Part shown: piece by piece, positions 51,611 to 62,900 of the stretch
Position numbering within the stretch: position 1 is the first letter of the stretch
How the letters are laid out: the number at the start of each line of letters is the position of its first letter
Assembly (NCBI RefSeq): GCF_963583255.1
Contig: NC_084808.1
Coordinates: 28,352,300 to 28,416,299, forward strand
Source: Pyrus communis
Taxonomy: Eukaryota > Streptophyta > Magnoliopsida > Rosales > Rosaceae
Length of the DNA stretch: 64,000 nt
Direction of reading: 5' to 3'
The notes under the pieces: model-generated
Database searches by the model: none
Seen by the model: the letters and a program-made list of their open reading frames with translations, nothing else
What the model was told of the DNA's origin: nothing
Program-made: the position numbers and the translations under genes

Positions 51611-51740
51611 TTGGGAACTCACGAGCAACTTCCCAGTGGGTCACCCATCATGGGATTGCTCTAGCCCCCTTCTCGCTTAACTTCGGAGTTCCTACGGAAC
51701 CCGAAGCCAGTGAGCTCCCAAAAGGCCTCGTGCTAGGTAG
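51611..51740 (-). other. 5S rRNA-derived domain inside the LTR
   Basis: On the minus strand the LTR carries GGAACTCCGAAGTTAAGCGAG (box A region of 5S DNA, about 51670-51690) and then GATGGGTGACCCACTGGGAAGT (box C region), in the order and spacing of the 5S internal promoter. This is the hallmark of Cassandra TRIMs. It is diverged from functional 5S rRNA and is not called as an rRNA gene. Confidence 0.8.
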
Positions 51741-51864
51741 GGATGAGAATATACACTTAAGGATCACTCCCCTGGGCGATGTGGGATTTCACAATCCACC
51801 CCCCTTAAGGGCCCGACGTCCTCGTCGGCACACATGCGACCAGGGTTAGGCTCTAATACCAAAC

Positions 51865-51965
51865 TGACACACCCCGACCGAGATCGGAGCGTGCTGGCCG
51901 TCACCTTCGTGTGACGGCCAGCACGCTGACGGCCAGCACGCTCCGATCTCGGTCGGGGTGTGTCA
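51865..51965. repeat. Palindromic foldback terminus
   Basis: The arms starting CACACCCCGACCGAGATCGG and their reverse complement meet around GTGACGGCCAGCACGC repeats. The unit begins TGACACAC and ends GTGTGTCA. A related 88-bp palindrome stands alone at 57693-57780. Confidence 0.85.
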
Positions 51966-51970
51966 AAAAT

Positions 51971-54240
51971 AAATTTAAATTTGTACATTAATAAATTTAA
52001 ATATTTAATGGGAGACATTAAATAAAATGCACATTAATTTTTTTGAATTAATGACACATTAAGGAGCTATAATCAATATGTAATGTCTTAGTTGGATCAC
52101 CATTCACCAAAGTCAAACTCAGAAACCATGAGCGATCACCAAAGATATTGGAAGACGTACAGTTGAAAGTTGATGATCTCACAAATCATTACGGTCGATG
52201 ATGATTAGTTTGATTACGTATTTGTCGAAAAGACACGGTTAATTACTTTACATATTGCACGATGCATGTTAATCCGGATCCACGGTTCAACCCTAATAGG
52301 AAATTGTCACAGATCACAGATAAGAAAACCATGTAAACCCAAAATTCTTTAAACCTTTGATCATACGTACTAGTTTAATCCCACTCCAGCTGGGAAACCT
52401 GAATCTAAAATCTGATATAAGCACCGTGTTTATAGAAGATTGGCATTCAGACTCGTTTAAATAAGTTCATGTGAAAATCATCGATACCCATAACGTTTCT
52501 TCCTTTATCGTGTTATAATGGGCCAGAAGTGCAACTTAAGTTTAGGACGAAAATTACAATATCTAACAAGTTCCACTTACATTTGCTTCTGAAAAATTAT
52601 GAATGACATTGCTTGCTTGTGTTGAGGTTGTGTTTAGTTGGGGCCTATCTTTGCTAGAGTGCTTTGACTATTTGAAATCCTAAATTTTAAGCAGCAACTC
52701 TGTGAGAATGTGAGGACAAAATCTCACATCGGTGAGAAACCAAACCATATATTTAAGGGTTTATAAGAAGTTAGATTACTCCCCATAGAACCTCAACTTC
52801 TTCAAACTAGCATATATTTCACGTCCAGATCTATGTGGCAATGATGGGTTCGGCTTTCTATTTACTTAAAGGCAATGCTGATTGGTTCATCCATATCTCT
52901 ACGAACAATATTAATACAAACCGTACACGCAACTTATCCCAAATAATCTGACCGGCTGGAAAACAATCAATAAAGCTAAGAATCTGCATGAAAATCATAA
53001 GCACCACAGCCCACACACTGAAAAAAGAAAGGAAAAAGGATACATGTCTTCGGAATGATGACAAGCATCGATCCAATTTTCTGAAAAAAATCAGAAAATG
53101 GGATGGTCCTAAAAAAGCAAATATATGTGCTCCGTTCCTTTTAATGGGTACCGCAGAAACCTATCACGCGCATGGGATGGCATGGCCAATGACCAATGAC
53201 CAATGTGGGATTGCAGAATGCTTATGGACCTAAAGTATGTCAACCATATATATTTGTATATATATTTCATAAAGTTTATGGTCCATACATACACACACAT
53301 ATATATATTGGCACGAAACGAATAACTGGTGGGAAAAATTTACATGCATGAAGTACTTTTTGCTGCAAATAGATCGAAATGGCCATGAGCATTGGGTGTG
53401 GCCTGGAATTCCTGTCTCGGACAAGTCATGAGGTTGTCATGACTTTAGCTGCTTGTCAAGCCTAAAGAGGTATCTTTTCCAAGGAATAGCTCAAAAGTTC
53501 CTCACATTGTTTTCCGATAAAGCCACCATGATCGGTGCTTCCACTTACAGACAGTTATCTGTTATTCGATTCCCAACGGGCCGGTTTTCTATGGTGAATT
53601 TTCAGTGGAGAATGGAGCGGAGAATGGAGATGAGATTTTGTCAGGATAAGGATGGGAAGGGCAAACCCGACCCATCCCTACGTATGAACACTTCGTTTAG
53701 GGGTGAGACTTGGTTAATTTGATACAACCAAGTACAAGAGATTTGTAACAAATTTGATGGTTTCTGTTTTTGTAACATCTAGGGACTTGTTTGGTGGGTC
53801 GGGCTGGACTATAGTTCTCCAATTAAAAGGAACATGGGTTTCAAGTGTTGTTTGGTGGGATTAAGTAGGACTCGGATTAAACACTAGTGTTGAACCAATT
53901 CCAAAATAACTTGGACTCTAAAACCTGAACTCGGAATCGAGTTCGAAGACGAGCGCAAGCTTTCGTCTCCGTCACCCTCTCCTCTTCTCTCTTCTCTTTT
54001 CTAATGAGATTAAATTTGTAGAGAAAATTTTGTAAACTAAATGACACAGAAGTAGTTACAAGGCTTAAAAGCATTGGGCTATTTTCAATGAAGGTAAGCC
54101 CAAACAACAGAACAAGGCCAATGTATTGGGCTATTTTATTACCAAACAAGGCCTAAGCATTGGACTGTTTACATCAATAAACAAAGGCCCAAACTCCACT
54201 ATCAGACCCACGCCCACAGCCCACACCTCCCAACGCCTAA
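51971..54240. other. Spacer, no gene seen
   Basis: AT-rich sequence without recognisable coding domains. An 89-codon plus-strand frame at 53453-53722 has no family features. A TCTCACATCGG motif with a downstream TATATTTAA (about 52722-52757) was considered as an snRNA-type promoter but no snRNA follows. Confidence 0.5.
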
Positions 54241-54243
54241 AAC

Positions 54244-54370
54244 CCCAAAAACCCTAAGACCTAGAACTTTCCATCATCTCCTAGAACTTGATCAACAAGC
54301 AGTCCCCCTCCTCCCCAAACCCTCACATTGTAAACCATCAGCAGTCGTCCTCTTCCCCCAAACCCTAAAC
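54244..54370 (+). promoter_or_regulatory. Telo-box-rich leader/promoter of CPN10
   Basis: Several AAACCCTA-type motifs precede the start codon (AAAACCCTAAGACC near 54249, CAAACCCTCA near 54319, AAACCCTAAACCC at 54360-54372). These telo boxes are common in plant genes for translation and organelle biogenesis expressed in dividing cells. Confidence 0.6.
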
Positions 54371-54400
54371 CCAGTAGCTCCAGTGTTCTCAGAGACCCAA

Positions 54401-54897
54401 ATGGCGAGGCGTTTGATCCCAACTCTCAACCGCGTCCTGATCGAGAAAATCATCCCGCCCTCCAAAACCACCGCCGGCATTCTCCTCCCCGAGTCCTCCA
54501 CCAAGGTAAATTCTATGACATCATCTTCTTCTTCGCATAAATGTATTTCGGGTTTAGGGTTTTATCTTGATTTGAGTTTTAACCGTTGCGATTGGTCCAA
54601 TCGGTGCAGCTAAACTCAGGGAAGGTGGTTGCTGTGGGACCAGGAGCCAAGGACAAGGCCGGGAATCTGATTCCGGTGGCCGTGAAAGAAGGTGATACCG
54701 TTCTCTTGCCCGAGTATGGAGGCACCGAAGTGAAGCTTGGTGACAAAGAGTATGTCTTTTGTGCCAATTCTGCCCAGTTTCTGCAAATTTTTGCATTAGG
54801 GTTCTGGCATTTATATTTGGGTTTTTGGTTGGTTGGTTTGTTTTGCAGGTTCCATTTATACAGGGACGAGGACATCTTGGGCACTCTCCACGATTGA
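54401..54897 (+). CDS. CPN10: 10 kDa chaperonin, mitochondrial (GroES/CPN10)
   Basis: Co-chaperonin that caps the CPN60 folding chamber in the mitochondrial matrix. Three coding exons (54401-54505, 54610-54749, 54849-54897) give 97 aa, the normal length of a single-domain GroES protein. Visible features: N-terminal MARRLIPTLNRVLIEKI, the mobile loop PPSKTTAGILLPE with the GIL motif that binds CPN60, GKVVAVGPGAKD, the VKEGDTVLLPEYGGTEVKL core and the C-terminal FHLYRDEDILGTLHD. The protein starts directly with the mature fold, as in plant mitochondrial CPN10, whose import signal is not cleaved. It is not the double-domain plastid CPN20. The start codon is the only ATG that fits the fold. Telo boxes stand upstream. 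Confidence 0.96.
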
Positions 54898-57310
54898 GTC
54901 ATCGGAACACGAGGGTCAGACGTATCTTTATCTAATGAAACAGCGGACTGGGAAGTTCTTAATCTAATGGGATGTTAGTTTTCTTTTTGATGAACTAATT
55001 TGAAGCATCTTTATCGTTTATTTTACCATCTTCTGTTTGGATTGGATTTTTGGCACTGGAAATTATGAGCTAAATTTCTTTTCAAACTGGTAGAGACAAT
55101 GGTATCATCTTTGTTGGATATTAGTGAACTTTCCATTGCTTCCAAACTCGGAACATTTCGCATTGTCTTTGTTGCAATACATAGCTAACCAATCATAACC
55201 AAAAGTAGTGATTGGATACGGAATTCGTAATTGTGAGCCTTTTCCTTGGTTTCGTGTCCGTTCCCTTTTTTATCTGTATCCGTTTCCAATGTCTTCGGTT
55301 TCTCAGTGAAATGTGTCATCTTTTGTTCACAGTGTAATTAAGGAAGCCGTTCCAGTTTATAATGCATTTCATATGGTGTACATTATGGTTTGATTGGTGC
55401 CTAGGATTGCATTGGATTGGACAATTCGTATATTATTGAGGGTACAAGTGAATAGTTTTCGTTTTGAGGGGATTAGACATGAAGGAAACTTATCCTTAAA
55501 CATTATTGTGGTGTTTCCGTTCGCAATCAAAATTATCAAATCAAACTATGTAATGGTTGTGTGTACTTATTTTTCGGTTTAGGCAACAGCCTAAGACGAG
55601 AGTGCAAAAATCACTTCTCCTGGAATATATTCGTACAGAAAGGAAATTAGGGGGCCCCTAGCTAGCAATCTGTGGTTTTTTTTTTGGCACTTTGGATGTG
55701 GCCAAATCTTAGACATTCTCTTATCTATGATGCTTCTGTGGAGCCGAATCTGCGGTGCCTGCTGGCTGTTTGTTGAATGTTGCAAGATAGCGGTTGCTTT
55801 CAAATTTTCAGTGGCAGACTTTATTCCGATGGATATGATTTGTCTTCTGGAATTTCTGTATTATTAATCAGATTTGCCTTCTGTTATTAGAGTTTGATTG
55901 AAACGTTGGACCTACTTTCTTAGTGTAAGCGGGAAGTTAATGCTTTTTCGAAGGTTATAGTCTTTGTGTTAGATATTATATTAGTATATATCGTTTTCGA
56001 ACCTCAACTACAAATAGTCTTGGTAATTTTATATACAATCTATTAACCCGATACGAAATGACACGAAACTATTAGGTTTTGGGTCAATGCTTAATAGGTA
56101 GGGTTATCCGGTCAACTTGTTAAGGATCCGTCAAATAACTGATTCGGGTCTATACCAATCGATCATAGAAGAAAATTTTTGATTCACATCATTCCGATTA
56201 AGCTTCCTTCCTATTAATTTGGAAATTCTTCAAAGATCGTATTTCTTGAACGAGCAATTGAAAAGATTATGGAGCATCTTTGGGTTTAGGTATTGTTTCA
56301 CTTATTCTATTTTTATTGTATAATACAATCTTATAATAATATAATTAATAATGTTATTATTTATTATGTATAATTCAAAAATAATTCATATTTAATTAAT
56401 AAATAATTTTATTTAGAATTAGAAGATAATTCTAAATTAACGAAATGGTAGTAAATTTGCGTATAATACAGAGATTATACATATATTTTATGTGTTATGC
56501 GTACGATGTTTCATGTATTATATCCGTATTATATTTTTATGATGTGTTTTGAAAGTAATATTTATGAGGTATGTAGACCTATAGCATGTAGTGCTTAATG
56601 GAAAGAGAAATGTTAAGAGAACTTTTTTAAAAGTGGTATTCTTCATGGATTTTTAAATCCTTTAAGATCATTCGGGTGCTCCAATACGACCCGTTGGATT
56701 ATAAGATTTTTACACAATGACAAACACAACAAACATGTCTTGTGTGTCAAGTCGAACTAAATCATTTTTGCTCTTTATATTAAAATATAACTGAGAATTG
56801 TTACATCTGCTCTTAACATTCATGTGCAAGCGTGCGTAGAGGTCACATTCCAGATCGAAACTTCAGTTTTCCAAATCGAAAGCTGGCGATGAAGACGATT
56901 TAGTGGGTCCATGTTGAGATTGCCTTATTCGAATTAATATTCCCCAAATTTATGACTTGGGTTCCGACAAAATTTTATTATGTTTTGGAGCATGGTATTC
57001 ATCGGTGAGTTGGGAGACTAGATCATTTTTGCTCTTTATGTTTGGTCAAAAATCTAAAGGATTCAATGGTCTAAAGCTATAGTGCATGCTATGTTCCGAT
57101 GCAAATAGTTAAAACACAACAACTAACTCGTTTATCTTGTGTATCTCGCTAATGAGTTAGCTTTTGCGCTGCATATGATCAATTGGTCTTAACGTTCGTC
57201 TTTTGCATGATATGTAAGTTGTTACAGGAAGTGATTAGTTGGTCTAGCGGTATTGGTTCTCAAACTAGTTGGAATATGTTTAAGTTCAATTTATATAGAT
57301 AAGGAAAAAA
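54898..57310. other. CPN10 3' flank and spacer
   Basis: CPN10's 3' untranslated region presumably occupies the first 200-300 bases. The following 2 kb is AT-rich without recognisable genes, RNAs or intact element ends. Confidence 0.5.
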
Positions 57311-57333
57311 TATATATATATATATATATATAT
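57309..57333. repeat. (TA)n microsatellite
   Basis: About 12 TA units in the spacer. Confidence 0.85.
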
Positions 57334-57687
57334 GTCCGTAGAGAGTTTGATACTAAGTTGTAAGTTATTACGAAAAAGATGCATGGATTCACAAATAGTT
57401 ATTACGTATCTTATCGTTTGTAAAAAGCATCCAAACTAATTCGAAATATTTGATCTATATTCACACTTAAAAAAAAAAGTTTACTGCAATTATTGAATCA
57501 AAACAAACAAATTAGGGTTAGTTTATTTTAACTTAGTCCGGCATATTTAAAAACTGCATAAATTGATATAACTAGTCAATATATAATGATTACGTATTGA
57601 AGTCGTTATCAAGTATTAATCAAATTTGATTAATACATTGAAATAACGATTTCAAATTTATGCAATTCAATATATTGACTAGTTATA

Positions 57688-57785
57688 TCAATTGACACAC
57701 CTCGATCGAAATCAAGGCGTGCGGCACCGTCACCCTCACGTGACGCCCAACACGCCTTGATTTTTGGTCGGAGTGTGTCATCAAT
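57688..57785. mobile_element. Solo palindromic element with 5-bp target duplication
   Basis: An 88-bp unit (57693-57780) begins TGACACACC and ends GTGTGTCA, and is flanked by TCAAT on both sides (57688-57692 and 57781-57785). Removing it restores the foldback sequence in which it sits. It resembles the 101-bp palindromic terminus of the retroelement at 51865-51965 (CGAT/CGAG, GGCGTG/GAGCGTG, CCGTCACC blocks), so it may be a solo terminal repeat of the same family. Confidence 0.75.
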
Positions 57786-57910
57786 TGTGGTATTGAACTA
57801 AGTTAAAATAATGATACTTGACTCGTTATCAAGTATTAGTCAAATTTGAACTCGACATATTTAAAAACTGCATAAATTGATATAACTAGTCATTATTGAC
57901 TAGTTATATA

Positions 57911-58065
57911 AAGGGAGATTATATTTACACACCTCAAATTACTTCTCCCACACTTTTTTAATTTTTAAATATTTATTTATCAAGTGCTAGTGATGTGTAG
58001 AAAATATTAAAAAATTAAAAGGATGTGGGAGAAGTAATTTGGGGTGTGTGAATATAATCTCTCTT
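57911..58065. mobile_element. MITE with 40-bp inverted ends
   Basis: A 155-bp element with arms AAGGGAGATTATATTTACAC and on through CTCAAATTACTTCTCCCACA, mirrored at 58022-58065 with few mismatches. No coding capacity. The target duplication is ambiguous in the TA-rich surroundings. Confidence 0.7.
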
Positions 58066-58210
58066 ATATTAATTGTGGTATTGAACTCGTTATCAAGTAT
58101 AAAGAGTTCAATATGTAATCGTTATAAATTGAAATTATGGTATTGAACTCGTTATCAAGTATTAATCAAATTTGAACTCGTTATCAAGTATCAATCAAAT
58201 TTGAAATTTA

Positions 58211-59740
58211 AAATTACCAATGAAAATGACCCAAGTTCTTGTCGAGCTAAAATACCACAATTTAAATAAAAAACTAAAATAAAATAAGGAACTGGGACAG
58301 TAATGCAGCCACGTAGTGACTCTGATCGATTAAATTAAATTAAATAAAAAACCATCACTGATAGAAAAACAAAAAAAAGAATAATTGTAATTAAAATGTC
58401 CACATGGTTGCCAAACATGAAAGAATCATGATGGATGGAGTGATACAAATACAGCCAATTTGTTTAAAAACAAAAGGAAACATGCTCGACGTGGTTAGTG
58501 GTCACTGATAATGCTAATATCCAATTAAAATAAGAAAATATTCCAAATTTCAAGGCTCTTGTAACTTAGAGATTGTTTGAAAGTACTTTTAAAATGAATA
58601 AAAATATTTTTAGAGAAAATATTTTAGATCAAAAAGCACTTGAAATATTTCCTACAATGTGCTTCTTGCATGAAGCATTTAAGTATTTTTTAAAGATTTA
58701 TTTGCATTTTAACTTGATAGTTTCAAAAACATTTTTACCAAAGCGTCATTGTAAAAGCACTTTTAAACAGCCTTTAATTGATGCCAACAACCAAATAACA
58801 AATTTAGATAGATTGTGTATATTGCTATAGTGCAGTTCTGATTTAATAACACAATGTTATTTGTTAATTTTATTCTACATAATATTGTGTTATTGAACCA
58901 CAACGTTACTGTGACGGTATACCGCAACCATCTAAATTCTTATCCAACAACCCAAGAATATCATATTTTAACCCAATTAAATAAGAAAAATACGATTGAG
59001 AATTTGAGATGGTGGTCCAATTACTTGTACCGAGGGCCAAGATATCAATATTATGCAATTAATTATTATTATTTAGCAGTCTCCCTCTCACAAAGGATCG
59101 AATAAACTTTTATATATACAAAAATAAAATCCTCTTATATAAAGTTACCCGTCCAATAAAACATGAAAGAATTTAAAATTATAGGATTAGAGATAAGGTA
59201 TACAATAAGTAGCATAATCCTCCTTCCAATTTTCCTAACCCAAATAAGTAGCATTATCCATGTATTAAAGAATATCAAATGACAGAGATCAACAAGGGCG
59301 TGTGAGAAGTTAAAAAAAAAAAAATATGAATATCACACCCCTAAAAAATATACTGTAAATTTCTCTAATTCATATGGTTTCATTCCTTTTTAAATTTTTT
59401 TAAAGTCAATTTTTAATTAAATACATCTGAACTTTTAAAAACTCTTTTAAAATTCTAATTAAATACATCTAGAATTACAAATAATTAATCAAAATCCAAT
59501 TGAATTCACTATGAGTTCGATACGAATTAATATAATGCTCGTTGAATTTATTTATAATAAAATGTGTATATATATATATATATATTTGACAACACTTTGA
59601 CGTAATTATTTGGAAAAAGAAAAAGAAAATTCAAATCAGAAAAAAAAAAAATTGAAGAAATGAAAAACCCTGAGAGGAGAAGCGCCGAGCACGTGCACTC
59701 CAAACTCATTATTTTGTTCGAATCAATACAATACAAACAC
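58211..59740. other. AT-rich spacer, no gene seen
   Basis: Short open frames near 58573-59105 have no domain character and an AT-driven composition. A TA run lies at 59568-59584. The O-fucosyltransferase promoter should lie in the last few hundred bases. Confidence 0.5.
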
Positions 59741-59884
59741 TTCTCTCTCTCTTCTTTCTCTCTCTAAATTCTTCTGTGTCCACTTTTTCTCAAAATTTTC
59801 TCAGAAAACCCAATTCACAAGAAACACACAGCCAGAGAGAGAGAAGGCCACATGACGTAGCAGAGAGAGAGAGAGAGAGAGAGA
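59741..59884 (+). promoter_or_regulatory. CT/GA-rich 5' leader of the O-fucosyltransferase gene
   Basis: A pyrimidine patch of CT repeats at 59741-59765 and a (GA)n run at 59862-59884 precede the ATG at 59902, a common arrangement in plant 5' untranslated regions. Confidence 0.55.
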
Positions 59885-59901
59885 GCAGTACAGAAATCCC
59901 A

Positions 59902-62900
59902 ATGCACCCATACAACCGGCTACCGAGTAGCGGACACAACAGCCCATCGCCGCCGCCTTCGCCGCTCCGCTCGCCCCGGTTCCGACACGGCCGCTCCAAA
60001 CCAGGTGGCAGGTTCAACCAGCCGGGTCGGACCCTAATCCAGCGCATCGTCTGGCACCTCCTTTCCGTTCTTATCCGCCGCCAGGGCTTTTTCCTATTCG
60101 CCCCTCTCCTCTACATCGCCGGCATGCTCCTCTACATGGGCTCCGTCTCTTTCGAGGTCGTTCCCATTATCTCGCATCGTCTCGCCCCCGGCTCCGTCTA
60201 CCGCAGCCCCCAACTCTACGGCAAGCTCCGCCCCGAAATGGATGCTGATAACTCCTCCGCCGATGCGGTGCGTCTCATCTCCTCCTTCCTTGCTTCCTTC
60301 CTTCCTGATTTACAGTTTGAGATCTTATTCAAAATACATGAATTCGAATTTCAATGAATCTGCTTTTTTTGTTTGCTTTGTTTATTGTTCAACATAATTT
60401 AATGAGGAAATTCAAATCATTGATCACATTGGATAGGATTGCTGGGCGTTCCAAATTGCTTAGTGATTAGTACTTAATCGGCAACACTGCTTATTATTTA
60501 TTCTAGGGATTTGAAATCTTGTGTAAATGGACTATGGATTTGAACAGTCAATCTCTAAGTTGCCAACTTGCCATAGATAATCAAGCTAGTAACTGTAACC
60601 CGCTGGCGAACTATTTGTATTGGTATAAGTTGGACATTCTCATTTTGTTTCATTGTGCTGAAATCGAACTTATTACGATTGCATTTCGTGCTATTTAGAA
60701 CAAAATAAGTAGATCACCATCAAGAGAAAATGCCGGGGAGTTGAATTTGAACTTATTATGAACGCATTTTGTGCTATTTAGTTATCTTAACCTTGGGTTG
60801 TACAACAATAAGCAAATCACCATCAAGAGAAAATGCCGGGAATAGAAAAAACTTAGAGATAATGCCCCTATTACATGGGAAGCAATGTAGAAGTGGGCTT
60901 TGAAGGAGATTTCTTGTTGATCTTTTTGAATGTTCCCTTTGTTAACCTACTAGGTTCGGTAGGCTATTCTTAGAGATATTGGATTCTCTCGATGTGCTTA
61001 TGACTTAGAATTCTAGGTTCCTCATATGCAGTGCTACTTACTGACCCCATCAGGTTCTGTGTAGATTTCAACTGTTTGGAAACATTCCTATAAAAGTGGC
61101 GAGTGGAGACCATGTGTAAACAAATCCTCTGGAGGTATGAGTTATCTCAACTAGTTCTTGCAATTTTATACACTGATTGCTGCTGGTACACTTTTTGAAT
61201 TTCTATGCGTTCACAGCCCTGCTTTTTGACATTTTCCCCTACTGTAGCAATGCCTTTGTTTTCTTTTTTATTTAGTTTGGCACATTTATGTATTTCTGTA
61301 CGTTTTTAATGTGGTTTTACTGTTTATACTTGTAGGTTTAGCCGAGTCAAATGGTTATATATACGTTGAGGCAAATGGTGGTCTAAATCAGCAGAGGACT
61401 TCAGTAAGTTTGACTGCTGTCTTGTTGAGTGTTTCTTTTCATGTTTAAGTTTGTGCTTTGCCTATTGCATAAGGAAGATCATTCTTGTAACAACTTTCTT
61501 GACTCCTTGATGGATGGTTGTTGTTGATGCTCTCTAGATATGCAATGCAGTTGCTGTTGCAGGCTATCTTAATGCGACACTTGTAATTCCCAAATTTCAT
61601 TTTCATAGCATCTGGAGAGATCCAAGGTTTGTCATAACTTTGTCTTTGTTGTTGCGCTTGTACGATCAGGGTGCCTTACAACAAATATCCATGCTTTTGT
61701 AAGGATGACATGCCAAAATTCTTAGGTATATAAGAAACAGAGTGTGAATCTGAGCAGAAACAGTGTGTGAAGTTTGGCATGTTTTCCATACAACTTGGCT
61801 CAGTTTAACACTTCAGCTTAAAAACAGAACTGAAGGAGGGGTAAAAGTGTAAAGTTACATTATGAGATAAAAGGAATAAAATGATATAAGGTGAAATACA
61901 GCATTTTTTTATTTATCGGGTTGGCCTGACCTTGCTTATTACCCCATAGATTGATCAGGAGTTTTCTGTTGAACAAAAATATGAATCTAGTATTGACAGT
62001 TTCATTCTCATATAGACTGGAATCTGATTGTCTTCTCTTTTTTATTACTTTTGTCCAGTAATTTCAGTGAAATTTACGACGAAGATTACTTCATCAGTAT
62101 GTTGGAAAATGATGTACGTGTGGTTGACAAGATTCCTGAATATTTAATGGAACGATTTGACCACAATATGACCAATGTTTACAACTTCAGAATTAAAGCA
62201 TGGTCTCCCATTCTGTACTATGAGGATGTTGTTCTCCCAAGGCTACTTGAAGAAAAGTGAGTGAGAAATTCTTAATCTTCATATTGCCTTTATTTATTTA
62301 AAGATACTTTCTCATTATGTTGTCCTGCTAAATGTTGTGCTAAAAATGAAAACTTTGCATCAAATGAGACATGCTGAGGCCTTAGGTGCGAGTCCTATAT
62401 TTGTGTGCAGGTAGAGGTGGTAAATTTCAACCTTGACTTATCACCCCACTTGAATCTGATGTTTTTGGGTTGGACACTTTTTCTGCGATGTGTTTTTTAT
62501 TTAACAAATTTCTGCATGGTAGATGAGGTTTCTTGGGTTGAGGCGCAATAAACTTGTGTACTTGATTTCAACTTTATTAGTGGCCATCAATCATAAATTC
62601 ATTCTTTATATGTTGTTTTATCACTATTTTAAATGAGATCCAGTAACTATATGTTCCGTTTAATTTTTTGGTATTAAATACTTAAAAAGGTTTTTGTTCT
62701 GGGGCATTGAGCTAATATGGACTGTTATGCACTTTGCGCAGGAGTTGAAAATTTTCATTTTTTTTAATCCATTGCATATTCTAGGGATGCTTATATTTCC
62801 ATCTCTTTTTTGATGATCTGACATATTCATCCTTCATCAATTTTGTGAATGGGTGTGGCAAGATTCAAGCGATGCTTATATAAAATGATCCTTATGGTTA

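Larger units (their letters stand above)
51505..51970 (-). mobile_element. Cassandra-like TRIM retroelement with dissimilar terminal repeats
   Basis: A 456-bp unit (51510-51965) is flanked by a 5-bp duplication AAAAT (51505-51509 and 51966-51970). Read on the minus strand it starts with a 101-base palindromic terminus (51865-51965, TGACACAC...GTGTGTCA). Then come a primer-binding site TGGTATTAGAGCC (51849-51861; initiator-Met type apart from one base), a very short internal stretch, a polypurine tract ending in AAGGGGGGTGGAT next to the LTR, and a 284-base LTR (51510-51793, TG...CA) containing a 5S rRNA-like domain. It has no coding region, as expected for a terminal-repeat retrotransposon in miniature. 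The missing matching 5' LTR is unusual. Confidence 0.8.
57530..58210. repeat. Nested repeat block with foldback arms and direct repeats
   Basis: The segment CATATTTAAAAACTGCATAAATTGATATAACTAGTCA occurs at about 57542 and again near 57858. A 23-bp perfect inverted repeat has arms at 57561-57583 and 57671-57693. The motif CGTTATCAAGTATTAATCAAATTTGA is repeated at least four times through 58200. A small palindromic element and a MITE are inserted within the block. Confidence 0.75.

Noticed and set aside
51611..51740. Functional 5S rRNA gene
   Set aside because: The sequence diverges from 5S rRNA outside the internal promoter boxes and is embedded in an LTR with PBS and PPT; it is a Cassandra-type domain.
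52715..52780. snRNA-type promoter (TCTCACATCGG plus TATA)
   Set aside because: The motif differs from the plant upstream sequence element and no U-snRNA sequence follows.
53453..53722. 89-codon plus-strand ORF
   Set aside because: No domain, low-complexity purine-rich second half, and no splice or promoter support.
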